A stretch of DNA of 64,000 nucleotides from DASPSM01 sp036008465 (lineage in GTDB: Bacteria > Planctomycetota > Planctomycetia > Planctomycetales > Planctomycetaceae), in the NCBI GenBank assembly GCA_036008465.1, contig DASYNP010000107.1:34279-98278 (forward strand), given 5' to 3'. The position numbers were made by a program, and so were the translations under genes. Below are positions 8,297 to 15,655 of this stretch, piece by piece. The notes under the pieces were generated by a model. The model had not been told where the DNA came from. It saw only the letters and a program-made list of their open reading frames with translations, and ran no database searches. How positions within the stretch are numbered: position 1 is the first letter of the stretch; the number at the start of each line of letters is the position of its first letter.

Positions 8297-8974
8297 ATGG
8301 CGGTCGAAATGAAATTGGCGGTTGCCAAACGCTCGGTGAAAGGCTCGACGGGCTGCCGTCGGCTGCGGCGTGCGGGGAAAATCCCCGGAGTCGTCTACGG
8401 CCACCAGATCGATCCGCTTGCCATCGAAATCGCTTGGGACTCGCTGGCCCCCGTGCTCAAGGCGGGCACCCGCGTGGTCGATCTCGACGTCGAAGGCGAC
8501 GTCGAAAAAGCCATGTTTCGCGACATTCAGTGGGATACTTTCGGCTCCGAGGTCAATCACATCGACTTTTTGCGGATCGACCCCAACGACCGCGTTGAAG
8601 TCGAGGTCCCGATCGTGCTGAAAGGGACCGCTCCCGGCGTGCTCGGCGGCGGAGTTCTCGACTTCCACTTGCACAGCGTGACGCTCGAGTGCCTGGCCAT
8701 CGCGATTCCCGACAACATTCCCGTCAAGATCGGCGAGTTGCAGATCGAGCAGGCAATCCACGTTCGCGAGTTGGAATTGCCTCCCAATACTGTCGTAAGG
8801 AACGATCCCGAAACAGTCGTTGTGCAGGTCAAGCACATTGTCGAGGTCGTGGAGCCGACCGGTGAAGCGGCGGCCGAGCCGGGTCCGACCCAGCCGGAAA
8901 TTGTAGGCCGTAAGGTCAAGGAGGACGAGGAAGGCGAAACCGCCGAAGGGGAAAAAGGAAAAGAAAAGAAGTAG
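8297..8974 (+). CDS. rplY: 50S ribosomal protein L25 / general stress protein Ctc
   Basis: Large-subunit protein that binds 5S rRNA. The 225-residue form has the N-terminal L25 domain (RRLRRAGKIPGVVYG, residues 20-34) and the C-terminal TL5/Ctc domain (HIDFLRIDPNDRVEVEVPI, LRELELPPNT-like segment), then an acidic/Lys-rich tail. I start it at ATG 8297, preceded by GAGGCGG at 8285, rather than at a longer frame start 42 bases upstream. It heads the run rplY-pth-rpsF-ssb-rplI-dnaB; rplY followed by pth is a common bacterial pair. Confidence 0.95.
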   Translation: MAVEMKLAVAKRSVKGSTGCRRLRRAGKIPGVVYGHQIDPLAIEIAWDSLAPVLKAGTRVVDLDVEGDVEKAMFRDIQWDTFGSEVNHIDFLRIDPNDRVEVEVPIVLKGTAPGVLGGGVLDFHLHSVTLECLAIAIPDNIPVKIGELQIEQAIHVRELELPPNTVVRNDPETVVVQVKHIVEVVEPTGEAAAEPGPTQPEIVGRKVKEDEEGETAEGEKGKEKK

Positions 8975-9081
8975 ATTCGCGCTCCTTCGGATGCCGAGCG
9001 CCGAGTGGGCGCGGCGCTCTGTCTGGCTTCGCTTCGTCTTGCGAACACCTCACGCTTGCCGCATGATTCGTCGGTAGTTCG

Positions 9082-9666
9082 ATGAAAATCGTCGTTGGAC
9101 TGGGAAACCCCGGCCCGAAGTACGACCAGACGCGGCACAACGTTGGGTTTCGCGTAATCGATGAGTTGTCGGAGCGTTTGGGCGCGGGCAAGCCTCGGCT
9201 GCGGTTTGATGCCAGGCTCGCCGAGGGACACCTAGGGGACGAAAAAGTCCTGCTGGCGGCTCCGCAGATTTACATGAACGAGAGTGGTCGCTCGGTGCGG
9301 CAACTGGTCGACTTTTTTGGCCTGCAACTGGGCGATCTGCTAGTAGTTTGCGACGACTTTAATCTGGAACTGGCCCGCCTGCGAATGCGGGCGGGAGGCT
9401 CCGCTGGGGGCCAAAAGGGGTTGGCCGACATTATTCGCAAGCTGGCGACCGAAGAATTTCCGCGATTGCGGATCGGCATCGGTCGCCCGCCCGAGCACAT
9501 GGATTCGTCTGATTTCGTCCTGAGTAAATTCAAACGAGGCGAGCAACAACCGATCGACGATGCCGTCGTGCGAGCAGCCGAAGGGGTCGAGCTTTGGATT
9601 CGTTCGGGTATCGGCCCGGCGATGAACCGGATCAACGCCGCCTCCTCCACGCAGGATGACGACTGA
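9082..9666 (+). CDS. pth: Peptidyl-tRNA hydrolase
   Basis: Cleaves peptidyl-tRNA released by stalled ribosomes, recycling tRNA. The 194 residues start MKIVVGLGNPGPKYDQTRHN, with the GLGNPG motif (6-11) and catalytic His19. AAPQIYMNESGRSV, CDDFNLELARLR and GGSAGGQKGL are the other conserved blocks, carrying the substrate-binding Asn and catalytic Asp. It lies 107 bases after rplY and just upstream of rpsF. Confidence 0.97.
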   Translation: MKIVVGLGNPGPKYDQTRHNVGFRVIDELSERLGAGKPRLRFDARLAEGHLGDEKVLLAAPQIYMNESGRSVRQLVDFFGLQLGDLLVVCDDFNLELARLRMRAGGSAGGQKGLADIIRKLATEEFPRLRIGIGRPPEHMDSSDFVLSKFKRGEQQPIDDAVVRAAEGVELWIRSGIGPAMNRINAASSTQDDD

Positions 9667-9748
9667 ACTGCCCGCGATCGAAGCCGATGGCTCCGTTGAA
9701 AATGCGGGTGAATACGATACAACGAGAACAGCGAGACCTAGCAGGAGA

Positions 9749-10288
9749 ATGACGTTGGCAGCACCGACAACAACTGAACAAACACCGGCCGACGCGACGG
9801 CGACGCATAAGCTCTACGAGGGAATGTTCCTCCTCGACAGCGGGCGTTTTGCGACCGACGCCAAAGCCGCCACCGACCAGATTACCGGCATGATCGAGAA
9901 GTGCGGCGGCACGCTCGTGGCCCATCGTCCCTGGCAGGACGGACGTTTGGCCTACGCCATCAAAGGGCACCGCAAAGGCCTTCACTATCTGACGTATTTC
10001 AAGATGCATGGTGACGGCATCCGCGACTTGACCCGCGCGTGCAAGCTGAGCGAACTGGTGCTGCGGCACGTCGTCATCCTGCACCCGCCGGCGATGTTCG
10101 AGGCGATGGTCCAGGCCATCTCGGGCGAATGGCATCCGCACGAGGCCGCGCAGGACGACTCGCCGGGTCGTGGCCGCGACCGCGGGGAGCGGGGCGACCG
10201 GGATCGTGGCGATCGAGACCGCGATCGAGGCGACCGAGACGATCGCGAGCGAGGACGCCCGGAGCCAGAGGCCGAATTCGAAGAGTAG
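9749..10288 (+). CDS. rpsF: 30S ribosomal protein S6 with charged Arg/Asp tail
   Basis: Binds 16S rRNA with S18. The S6 fold runs from about residue 19 (YEGMFLLDSGRFA) to 120, with GRLAYAIKGHRKGLHYLTYF as core. The last 40 residues are an Arg/Asp/Gly run (for example DRGDRDRDRGDRD) followed by an acidic end, longer than in most S6 proteins. AGGAG at 9743-9747 is one base from ATG 9749 but seven from the in-frame TTG 9755, so the TTG may be the real start. S18 (rpsR), usual in this cluster, is missing here; ssb follows directly. Confidence 0.93.
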   Translation: MTLAAPTTTEQTPADATATHKLYEGMFLLDSGRFATDAKAATDQITGMIEKCGGTLVAHRPWQDGRLAYAIKGHRKGLHYLTYFKMHGDGIRDLTRACKLSELVLRHVVILHPPAMFEAMVQAISGEWHPHEAAQDDSPGRGRDRGERGDRDRGDRDRDRGDRDDRERGRPEPEAEFEE

Positions 10289-10370
10289 ACCTTTGGGCAC
10301 CTCGCCCTGTTAGCACGCGACGCCTGTGCGCGTGCGACGCACAGGGGAGCGGGCTCGCAGGAGAACGAGG

Positions 10371-10862
10371 ATGTCGAGCTTCAATAAAGTCATCCTGCTC
10401 GGTAACCTCACCCGCGATCCGCAGGTCCGCTACACGCCGGGAGGAACGGCCGTCGCGGAACTTGGCCTGGCCGTCAATCGCACCTGGTTTGATCAAAAGA
10501 CAAATTCGCGTCGCGAAGAGACGACTTTCGTCGACGTGACCCTTTGGGGACGGCAAGCGGAAGTCGCCGGCGAGTATCTCGCTAAGGGACGTCAGGTCCT
10601 GATCGAGGGGCGCCTGCAGTTGGATACCTGGGAAGACAAAGAGTCGGGCCAAAAGCGGTCGAAGCTCAAAGTCGTTTCCGAGAACATGAAGATGGTTGGT
10701 GGCCGCGGCGAAGGCGGCGGCGGGAGTGGTGGTGGTGGCGGACGAGGCGAAGGGGGACGATCCGAGGCTCCGCGGTCCGGCGGTCAACGCGATATGGAGA
10801 GTGCCGGCGGTGGCCCCGAGGAATTTCATGACGCGCCGCCGGACGACGATGTCCCCTTCTAA
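10371..10862 (+). CDS. ssb: Single-stranded DNA-binding protein
   Basis: OB-fold protein protecting ssDNA in replication, repair and recombination. MSSFNKVILLGNLTRDPQVR at the N-terminus, FVDVTLWGRQAE and YLAKGRQVLIEGRL mark the OB domain (1-110). A Gly-rich linker follows, and the C-terminal tip PDDDVPF is the acidic tail that docks partner proteins. The start is ATG 10371 after AGGAGAACGAGG; 163 residues. Position between rpsF and rplI is the common one. Confidence 0.97.
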   Translation: MSSFNKVILLGNLTRDPQVRYTPGGTAVAELGLAVNRTWFDQKTNSRREETTFVDVTLWGRQAEVAGEYLAKGRQVLIEGRLQLDTWEDKESGQKRSKLKVVSENMKMVGGRGEGGGGSGGGGGRGEGGRSEAPRSGGQRDMESAGGGPEEFHDAPPDDDVPF

Positions 10863-10918
10863 AATCACAGTCTGAAGCACAAATGATCACCCGCAACGTG
10901 TGCAGTTGCGGATCAAAG

Positions 10919-10942
10919 CACTGCTGAGCGAGCTCAGCAGTG
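10919..10942. repeat. REP-like palindrome (CACTGCTGAGC stem) between ssb and rplI
   Basis: Perfect 11-base stem CACTGCTGAGC / GCTCAGCAGTG with only two bases between the arms, followed by GCACCC. A related palindrome built on CACTG...CAGTG occurs at 11884-11906. It lies in the transcribed spacer of the ribosomal run, without a U-tract. Confidence 0.7.
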
Positions 10943-10979
10943 GCACCCGAGACTTGAGATTGAGAGTAAGGTGAACGAC

Positions 10980-11483
10980 ATGCCGAAACGAGGCAACACA
11001 GCCGCAGTCAGTGGATCGGGCCGGTCTTCGATCGACGTCTTGTTGACCGAGGACGTTGCCAGTCTCGGCAGCCAGGGGGACATCGTCCGCGTGAAGCCCG
11101 GCTACGCGCGGAACTTCCTCCTTCCGCAGGGGCTCGCCACCGTCGCGAGCGAGCAGAATAAACAGATGGTCCAGCGGCACAAGCTCCGCGTGGCCGACCT
11201 GCAGGCGCAGCGCGTGAAGCAGCTGCGCGGTCAGGCCGACGCGGTGAGCAAGTACAGCGTCACGCTCGAGGCCAATGCGAATAAGGAGGGCCACCTTTAC
11301 GGCTCGATCGTCGCCACCGACATCAGCAAAGCACTCAAATCGGCCGGGTACACCGTCGAGCCGGATCACATCAAGCTCGATGGTCCGCTCAAGGAACTCG
11401 GCATGTACACGGTCCGCGTCGAGCTGCACGCCGACGTGAAAACCGAGGTCAAGGTCTGGGTCGTGCCGGCCGCAAGTGCCTAG
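10980..11483 (+). CDS. rplI: 50S ribosomal protein L9
   Basis: Binds 23S rRNA domain V and spans to the 30S subunit. The N-terminal domain VLLTEDVASLGSQGDIVRVKPGYARNFLLP is diagnostic (about residues 21-50); a connecting helix and a C-terminal domain (GSIVATDISKAL, IKLDGPLKELGMYTV) follow. It has an N-terminal extension of about 20 residues (MPKRGNTAAVSGSGRSS). ATG 10980 is preferred over the GTG nine bases earlier because TAAGG (10967-10971) is then 8 bases away. 167 residues. Confidence 0.96.
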   Translation: MPKRGNTAAVSGSGRSSIDVLLTEDVASLGSQGDIVRVKPGYARNFLLPQGLATVASEQNKQMVQRHKLRVADLQAQRVKQLRGQADAVSKYSVTLEANANKEGHLYGSIVATDISKALKSAGYTVEPDHIKLDGPLKELGMYTVRVELHADVKTEVKVWVVPAASA

Positions 11484-11601
11484 CCTCATAGCCGATGGCA
11501 GCATGCATTCGGAGGGCGTTGGACTTCGGCGAGCTCAGTCGAGTTGCGGCTTGACGAAGGTGTTCGGAATCGACAGATTGCCGGCAACCCGTGGCTCAGA
11601 A

Positions 11602-11807
11602 GCCCCGTAAGGGGCGCTAGATAATAGCCCAGGGCGTAAGCCCTGGGTTTCGCGGCGATTGAAGTTCGGTGTTAAGTCCCGGAGGGACGACAGAATCATG
11701 AAGAACCTTTCGTTCTGTCGCCCCCGATCGGGGGCTTAGGAGGGTTTTGGGGCGATTCTTGCCCCTGGGCCTCACGCCGGGCTATTATCGGCGGCCCCTC
11801 CGGGGCC
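11602..11807. repeat. Compound inverted-repeat cassette between rplI and dnaB
   Basis: Two diverged copies of one hairpin unit face each other. The left copy contains GCCCCGTAAGGGGC (11602-11615), ATAATAGCCC and a CCCAGGGC...GCCCTGGG stem (11628-11646). The right copy (about 11762-11807) contains the reverse complement, with GGCCCCTCCGGGGCC at 11793-11807. Between them are a GTCCC/GGGAC hairpin (11677-11687), CGACAGAA/TTCTGTCG (11688-11718) and CCCCCGATCGGGGG (11721-11734). No protein-coding gene is supported in 11484-11983. Confidence 0.8.
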
Positions 11808-11883
11808 AAGAAAAACGTACGTCCGAATTCCCGGACACCTCGGCTAGCCCGCCAGTACTTTTTACACATATTTTCTAAGACCA

Positions 11884-11906
11884 CACTGGCGGACAAGCCG
11901 TCAGTG
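11884..11906. repeat. REP-like palindrome upstream of dnaB
   Basis: CACTGGCGG and the near-complement CCG-TCAGTG around ACAAG give an imperfect stem of 9 to 10 bases, followed by CCACC. It is related in arm sequence to 10919-10942 and lies about 80 bases before the dnaB start. Confidence 0.55.
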
Positions 11907-11983
11907 CCACCAACCACCGCCAACAAACTGAGAGTGGCCCCGAGAGCCAAGCCCATTGCTTGGAGTTGCAACTGGAGGCACGG

Positions 11984-13357
11984 ATGGCCACAGTCGAAGA
12001 TTTTCTCACCCGACTGCCGCCGCAGAATTTGGACGCGGAACGCAGCGTGCTCGGCAGCATGCTGTTCTCCAACGACGCGGTCGATGAAGTCGCTTCATTC
12101 CTGAAGTCGACGCACTTCTACCACGACGCGCACCAGCAGATTTACGCGGCCATTTGCCGCATGCGCGAACGTGGACGGGGCGCGATCGACGCGGTGACTC
12201 TGGCCGAAGAGCTCGCGGCGCTCAAGCTGCTCGAAGAAGTCGGCGGCCCGAGCTATCTGCATCAGATTCTGGAGACGGTGCCCCACGCGGCACACGTCCG
12301 CTACTACGCCGACATCGTCCATGAAAAATACGTGCAGCGTGCGCTGATCGACACCTGCACCGAGGTCCTGCGGACCTGCTACGACTCGGGACGGCCGGCC
12401 GACGAGATCCTGCAAGAGGCCGAGCAAAAGATCTTTTCGATCCTCGAACAGCAGGAACGCGACACGCGGCTCTCGATTCGCGACATCCTGCTCGAGACAT
12501 TCTCGCGGATCGACATCCGCATGCAGCAGCCAGGCGACATCAGCGGCCTGGCCACGACCTTTAGCGACGTCGACCGGCTCACCACGGGCTTTCATCCCTC
12601 GGAGCTGATCATCCTGGCGGCCCGGCCCAGCATGGGAAAGACGGCCCTCGTCTGCAATTTTGCCGAGGCGATCGCCCGAACGTCTGGCCAAGGTGTGCTG
12701 CTGTTTAGCCTCGAGCAATCGAAACTCGAACTGGCTGAGCGGTTCCTCTGCATGGTGGCCCAAATCGACGGCCACAAACTTCGCAACGGCCAGATTGACG
12801 AAGATCAACAGCAGAAGCTGCTCGATGCGTCGCACACGCTGAGCGAAATCCCCATCTTCATCGATGATCAGCCGGCGCGGACCACGGCACAGATCGGAGC
12901 CATCTCACGGCGGCTCAAACGGCAGAGCGGCCTCGGGTTGATCATCATCGACTACCTGCAGCTGATCGAGCCGGATGACCGACGAGCCCCGCGTGAGCAG
13001 CAGATCTCGCAGATTACCCGCCGGCTCAAGCAGCTCTCGAAAGAAATCAACGTGCCGGTCATCGCGTTGGCTCAGCTCAACCGGGGCGTCGAGTTGCGGG
13101 AGGAAAAACGGCCCCGACTGGCCGACCTACGCGAAAGCGGAGCGATCGAGCAGGACGCCGACCTCGTCCTCTTTCTGCATCGGCCGGAAGCCTACGACCC
13201 GCAGGACCGTCCGAACGAGGCCGAGCTGATTGTCGCCAAGCACCGTAGCGGACCGACCGGCATCGTGAATCTCACCTGGCGCAAGGAATACATGCGCTTT
13301 GAGAACTTCACGTCGCGAGCCGAGCCGGGCGGATTCGATGACGACGATTTTCGCTGA
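11984..13357 (+). CDS. dnaB: Replicative DNA helicase DnaB
   Basis: Hexameric 5'-3' helicase of the replication fork. An N-terminal helical domain (LPPQNLDAERSVLGSML, residues 11-27, the primase/loader interface) precedes the RecA-like domain with Walker A ARPSMGKTAL near 210-219, Walker B IIIDYLQLI, and the H4 motif region ISQITRRLKQLSKE...IALAQLNRGVE. 457 residues. The start is ATG 11984, five bases after GGAGG; a longer frame adds eight residues without support. The rplI-dnaB neighbourhood is common in bacteria. Confidence 0.97.
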   Translation: MATVEDFLTRLPPQNLDAERSVLGSMLFSNDAVDEVASFLKSTHFYHDAHQQIYAAICRMRERGRGAIDAVTLAEELAALKLLEEVGGPSYLHQILETVPHAAHVRYYADIVHEKYVQRALIDTCTEVLRTCYDSGRPADEILQEAEQKIFSILEQQERDTRLSIRDILLETFSRIDIRMQQPGDISGLATTFSDVDRLTTGFHPSELIILAARPSMGKTALVCNFAEAIARTSGQGVLLFSLEQSKLELAERFLCMVAQIDGHKLRNGQIDEDQQQKLLDASHTLSEIPIFIDDQPARTTAQIGAISRRLKRQSGLGLIIIDYLQLIEPDDRRAPREQQISQITRRLKQLSKEINVPVIALAQLNRGVELREEKRPRLADLRESGAIEQDADLVLFLHRPEAYDPQDRPNEAELIVAKHRSGPTGIVNLTWRKEYMRFENFTSRAEPGGFDDDDFR

Positions 13358-13388
13358 TGGGGGCAGGCCGGTCTCGTGGCGTTTTGCT

Positions 13389-13418
13389 TTGACGCCAGCC
13401 CTCCGGCTGCCGTATCAT
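13389..13418 (+). promoter_or_regulatory. Probable promoter of the PPC/DUF1549 operon
   Basis: -35 TTGACG (13389-13394) and -10 TATCAT (13413-13418) with an 18-base spacer, about 160 bases before the first start codon. Prediction from sequence only; the long leader is unexplained. Confidence 0.45.
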
Positions 13419-13585
13419 GGCACGCATCAACACGTGTAAGCGCGTGTACATGAAGCCTACCTGAATTTTCCCGCCTACGATCGACCAACCTGAGTTGCCG
13501 CCCACCAGCCGATACTTGCTCCGCGTTTAAGCCCGCCGCCTGATTCCGTCCGAAAGTTTGACCGCCCTCCGCTTGGACCCGCTGC

Positions 13586-15655
13586 ATGCTGCCTACCCGC
13601 CGCGCTTGCGAGGTCTTTTTGGCTTTGGTCGCCAGTGCGCTTGGTGCCTCGGAAACTGCCGTACAGGCCCAGGTGATCTCCTCGGTCACGCCGCTGGCTC
13701 TCCGGCCGGGGCAGACGCAGGAATTCGTGCTTGCCGGAAGCGGCCTCGGTGACGCCCGCCAACTGTGGTCCAGTTTTCCACAAAAGTCGGTCGTCACACC
13801 GGCAGATTCCAAACACAACAAGAATCCGTCCGCGGCCTCGTTTCGCGTCACGGTCCCGCATCAGGCACCTCTGGGAATCTACGGGATTCGCGTCGCCACG
13901 CTGAGCGGCGTTTCGCCTCTGCGACTGATGCTGCTCGACGATCTCCCGACAGTTCGGGCGGCCGGGGCAAACCTTTCTCGCGCGACTGCTCAGGTGCTCA
14001 GCCTTCCGACTGCCGTCGAAGGCACGCTGTCCACCCAGCAGCTGCATTACTTCAAGTTTCACGCCGAAAGCGGACAGCGGGTGTCGTTTGAAGTCTATGC
14101 CCGCCGCATCGGCTCTCTGCTCGACCCGACTCTGCGGCTGTTCGACGCCGCCGGCCGCGAGGTCACCTACAGTGACGACGTTCCCGGCCTGAGCGAAGAC
14201 GCCGCGATTCAGCGCACGTTCCGCACAGCGGGCGACTATGTGCTGGAGCTGGGGGACAATCTCTACCAAGGCGGCGGCGACTACTTTTACCGCTTGCGGA
14301 TCGGCGACTTTCCGGCGGCCCCCCTGCCCTACCCGCTCGCCGCCACGCGCGGCAGCGAATTCACTTGCCAACTCACCGACAACGCGCACAGCTCCATCGA
14401 GCCCGTCCGCGGCAAGGCCCCCTCGGATCCGTCGCAGGCAACCTTGTTCGTGCCCGTCCGACAGAGCGACGGCAACGCGCAGAGTTTTGCCGCCATCCTG
14501 CTCTCCGATCACAAGCAGGCGACCGAGGCGGAACCCAACAATAGCCTCAAGACGGCCACCCGCATCCATCTCGGCGACGATCTCAACGGGCGGCTCGAAT
14601 CGCCGGACGACGTCGACCATTTGGTGTTTCACGGCCCGGCCGGCGAGTACGTGCGCTTCACGTCGTTTTCGCGCCGACTCGGGTCTCCGGCCGATCTTGT
14701 TTTGCGACTGCTCAAGGCGGATGGCAATGTGCTGGCTTCGGCGGAAAGTCAGAGTGCCCAGGAAGCCACGCTCGGCGCCACGTTGCCGCTGGCGGGCGAC
14801 TACGTGCTCGAGGTTCGTGATCTCAGCCACCGCGGCGGTTCTCGCTTCGTCTACCATTTGGAGTCGATTGCGGAGCCTGCCAAACCGTCGAAAGGCCAGA
14901 AGGATCGCGACCGGATTGTGCGGGGATTTTCCTTGAGCGCGGCGGCCGATTCCGTGGTGATTCCGGCCGGCGGCACGGCCGCGATTCCGGTGACCGCGGT
15001 TCGCTCGAGCTACGGCGGACCGATTTCCCTGAGGGCGGTCGATCTGCCTGCTGGCGTGCAAGCTCGGCCGGCTTGGATCGGCCGCGAGGAAGAGACTGCC
15101 GAGTTGACGCTGCAGTCGAGCCGTGAGCTTCCTGCCGGGGTGATTCATTCGATTCGGATCGTCGGCTCGCCAGAGCATTCCGACTCCGCGGTCTTGGCCC
15201 AAACCACGGACGCCGTTCGGGTGCAACTCGGCGGCATGCCCTACCCTCCGCTGGACCTTTGCCGAGATCTCGCACTCGTCGGCGGCCCCCGACCGGGCTT
15301 TACGCTGCACTCTGAGCCAGGCGAACTTGTTCTGACTCGCGAGCGGCCGGCGACGTTCAAATTGATCGCCGAGCGGCAAAAAGGCTTCGAAGATGAGATC
15401 ACCGTCGCCGTCAGCCCGGCAAAAAAGGGCCTGCCGCCCGGCGTGGCCGTGCGCATCAAGCCGATCGCCAAAGGTGCCAATTCGACCGAAATCACCTTCA
15501 CGGCCGACGTCAACGCCGCCGCGAACATTGCCACCGTGGTGCTGATCGGCACGTTGAAAAAAGGAAATCAGGCGATCACGGAGCCAGCGCCGGTTATCGG
15601 GTTGACCATCCAACGGCCGAGCCCACGGCGAAAATCTGAGGGAAAGAAGACATGA
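13586..15655 (+). CDS. Secreted protein with pre-peptidase C-terminal (PPC) domains
   Basis: A 689-residue protein with a signal-peptide-like start (RRACEVFLALVASALGASETAVQA), then beta-rich extracellular modules. Two PPC-type domains can be seen: one near 145-240 (QLHYFKFHAESGQRVSFEVYA ... GDYVLELGDN) and one near 315-420 (EAEPNNSLKTATRI ... DVDHLVFHGPAGEYVRF ... GDYVLEVRDLSHRGG). No protease domain is present. Its stop overlaps the next start by 4 bases (ATGA, 15652-15655), so it is translationally coupled to the DUF1549/DUF1553 protein and probably acts with it outside the cytoplasm. The exact role is unknown. Confidence 0.85.
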   Translation: MLPTRRACEVFLALVASALGASETAVQAQVISSVTPLALRPGQTQEFVLAGSGLGDARQLWSSFPQKSVVTPADSKHNKNPSAASFRVTVPHQAPLGIYGIRVATLSGVSPLRLMLLDDLPTVRAAGANLSRATAQVLSLPTAVEGTLSTQQLHYFKFHAESGQRVSFEVYARRIGSLLDPTLRLFDAAGREVTYSDDVPGLSEDAAIQRTFRTAGDYVLELGDNLYQGGGDYFYRLRIGDFPAAPLPYPLAATRGSEFTCQLTDNAHSSIEPVRGKAPSDPSQATLFVPVRQSDGNAQSFAAILLSDHKQATEAEPNNSLKTATRIHLGDDLNGRLESPDDVDHLVFHGPAGEYVRFTSFSRRLGSPADLVLRLLKADGNVLASAESQSAQEATLGATLPLAGDYVLEVRDLSHRGGSRFVYHLESIAEPAKPSKGQKDRDRIVRGFSLSAAADSVVIPAGGTAAIPVTAVRSSYGGPISLRAVDLPAGVQARPAWIGREEETAELTLQSSRELPAGVIHSIRIVGSPEHSDSAVLAQTTDAVRVQLGGMPYPPLDLCRDLALVGGPRPGFTLHSEPGELVLTRERPATFKLIAERQKGFEDEITVAVSPAKKGLPPGVAVRIKPIAKGANSTEITFTADVNAAANIATVVLIGTLKKGNQAITEPAPVIGLTIQRPSPRRKSEGKKT

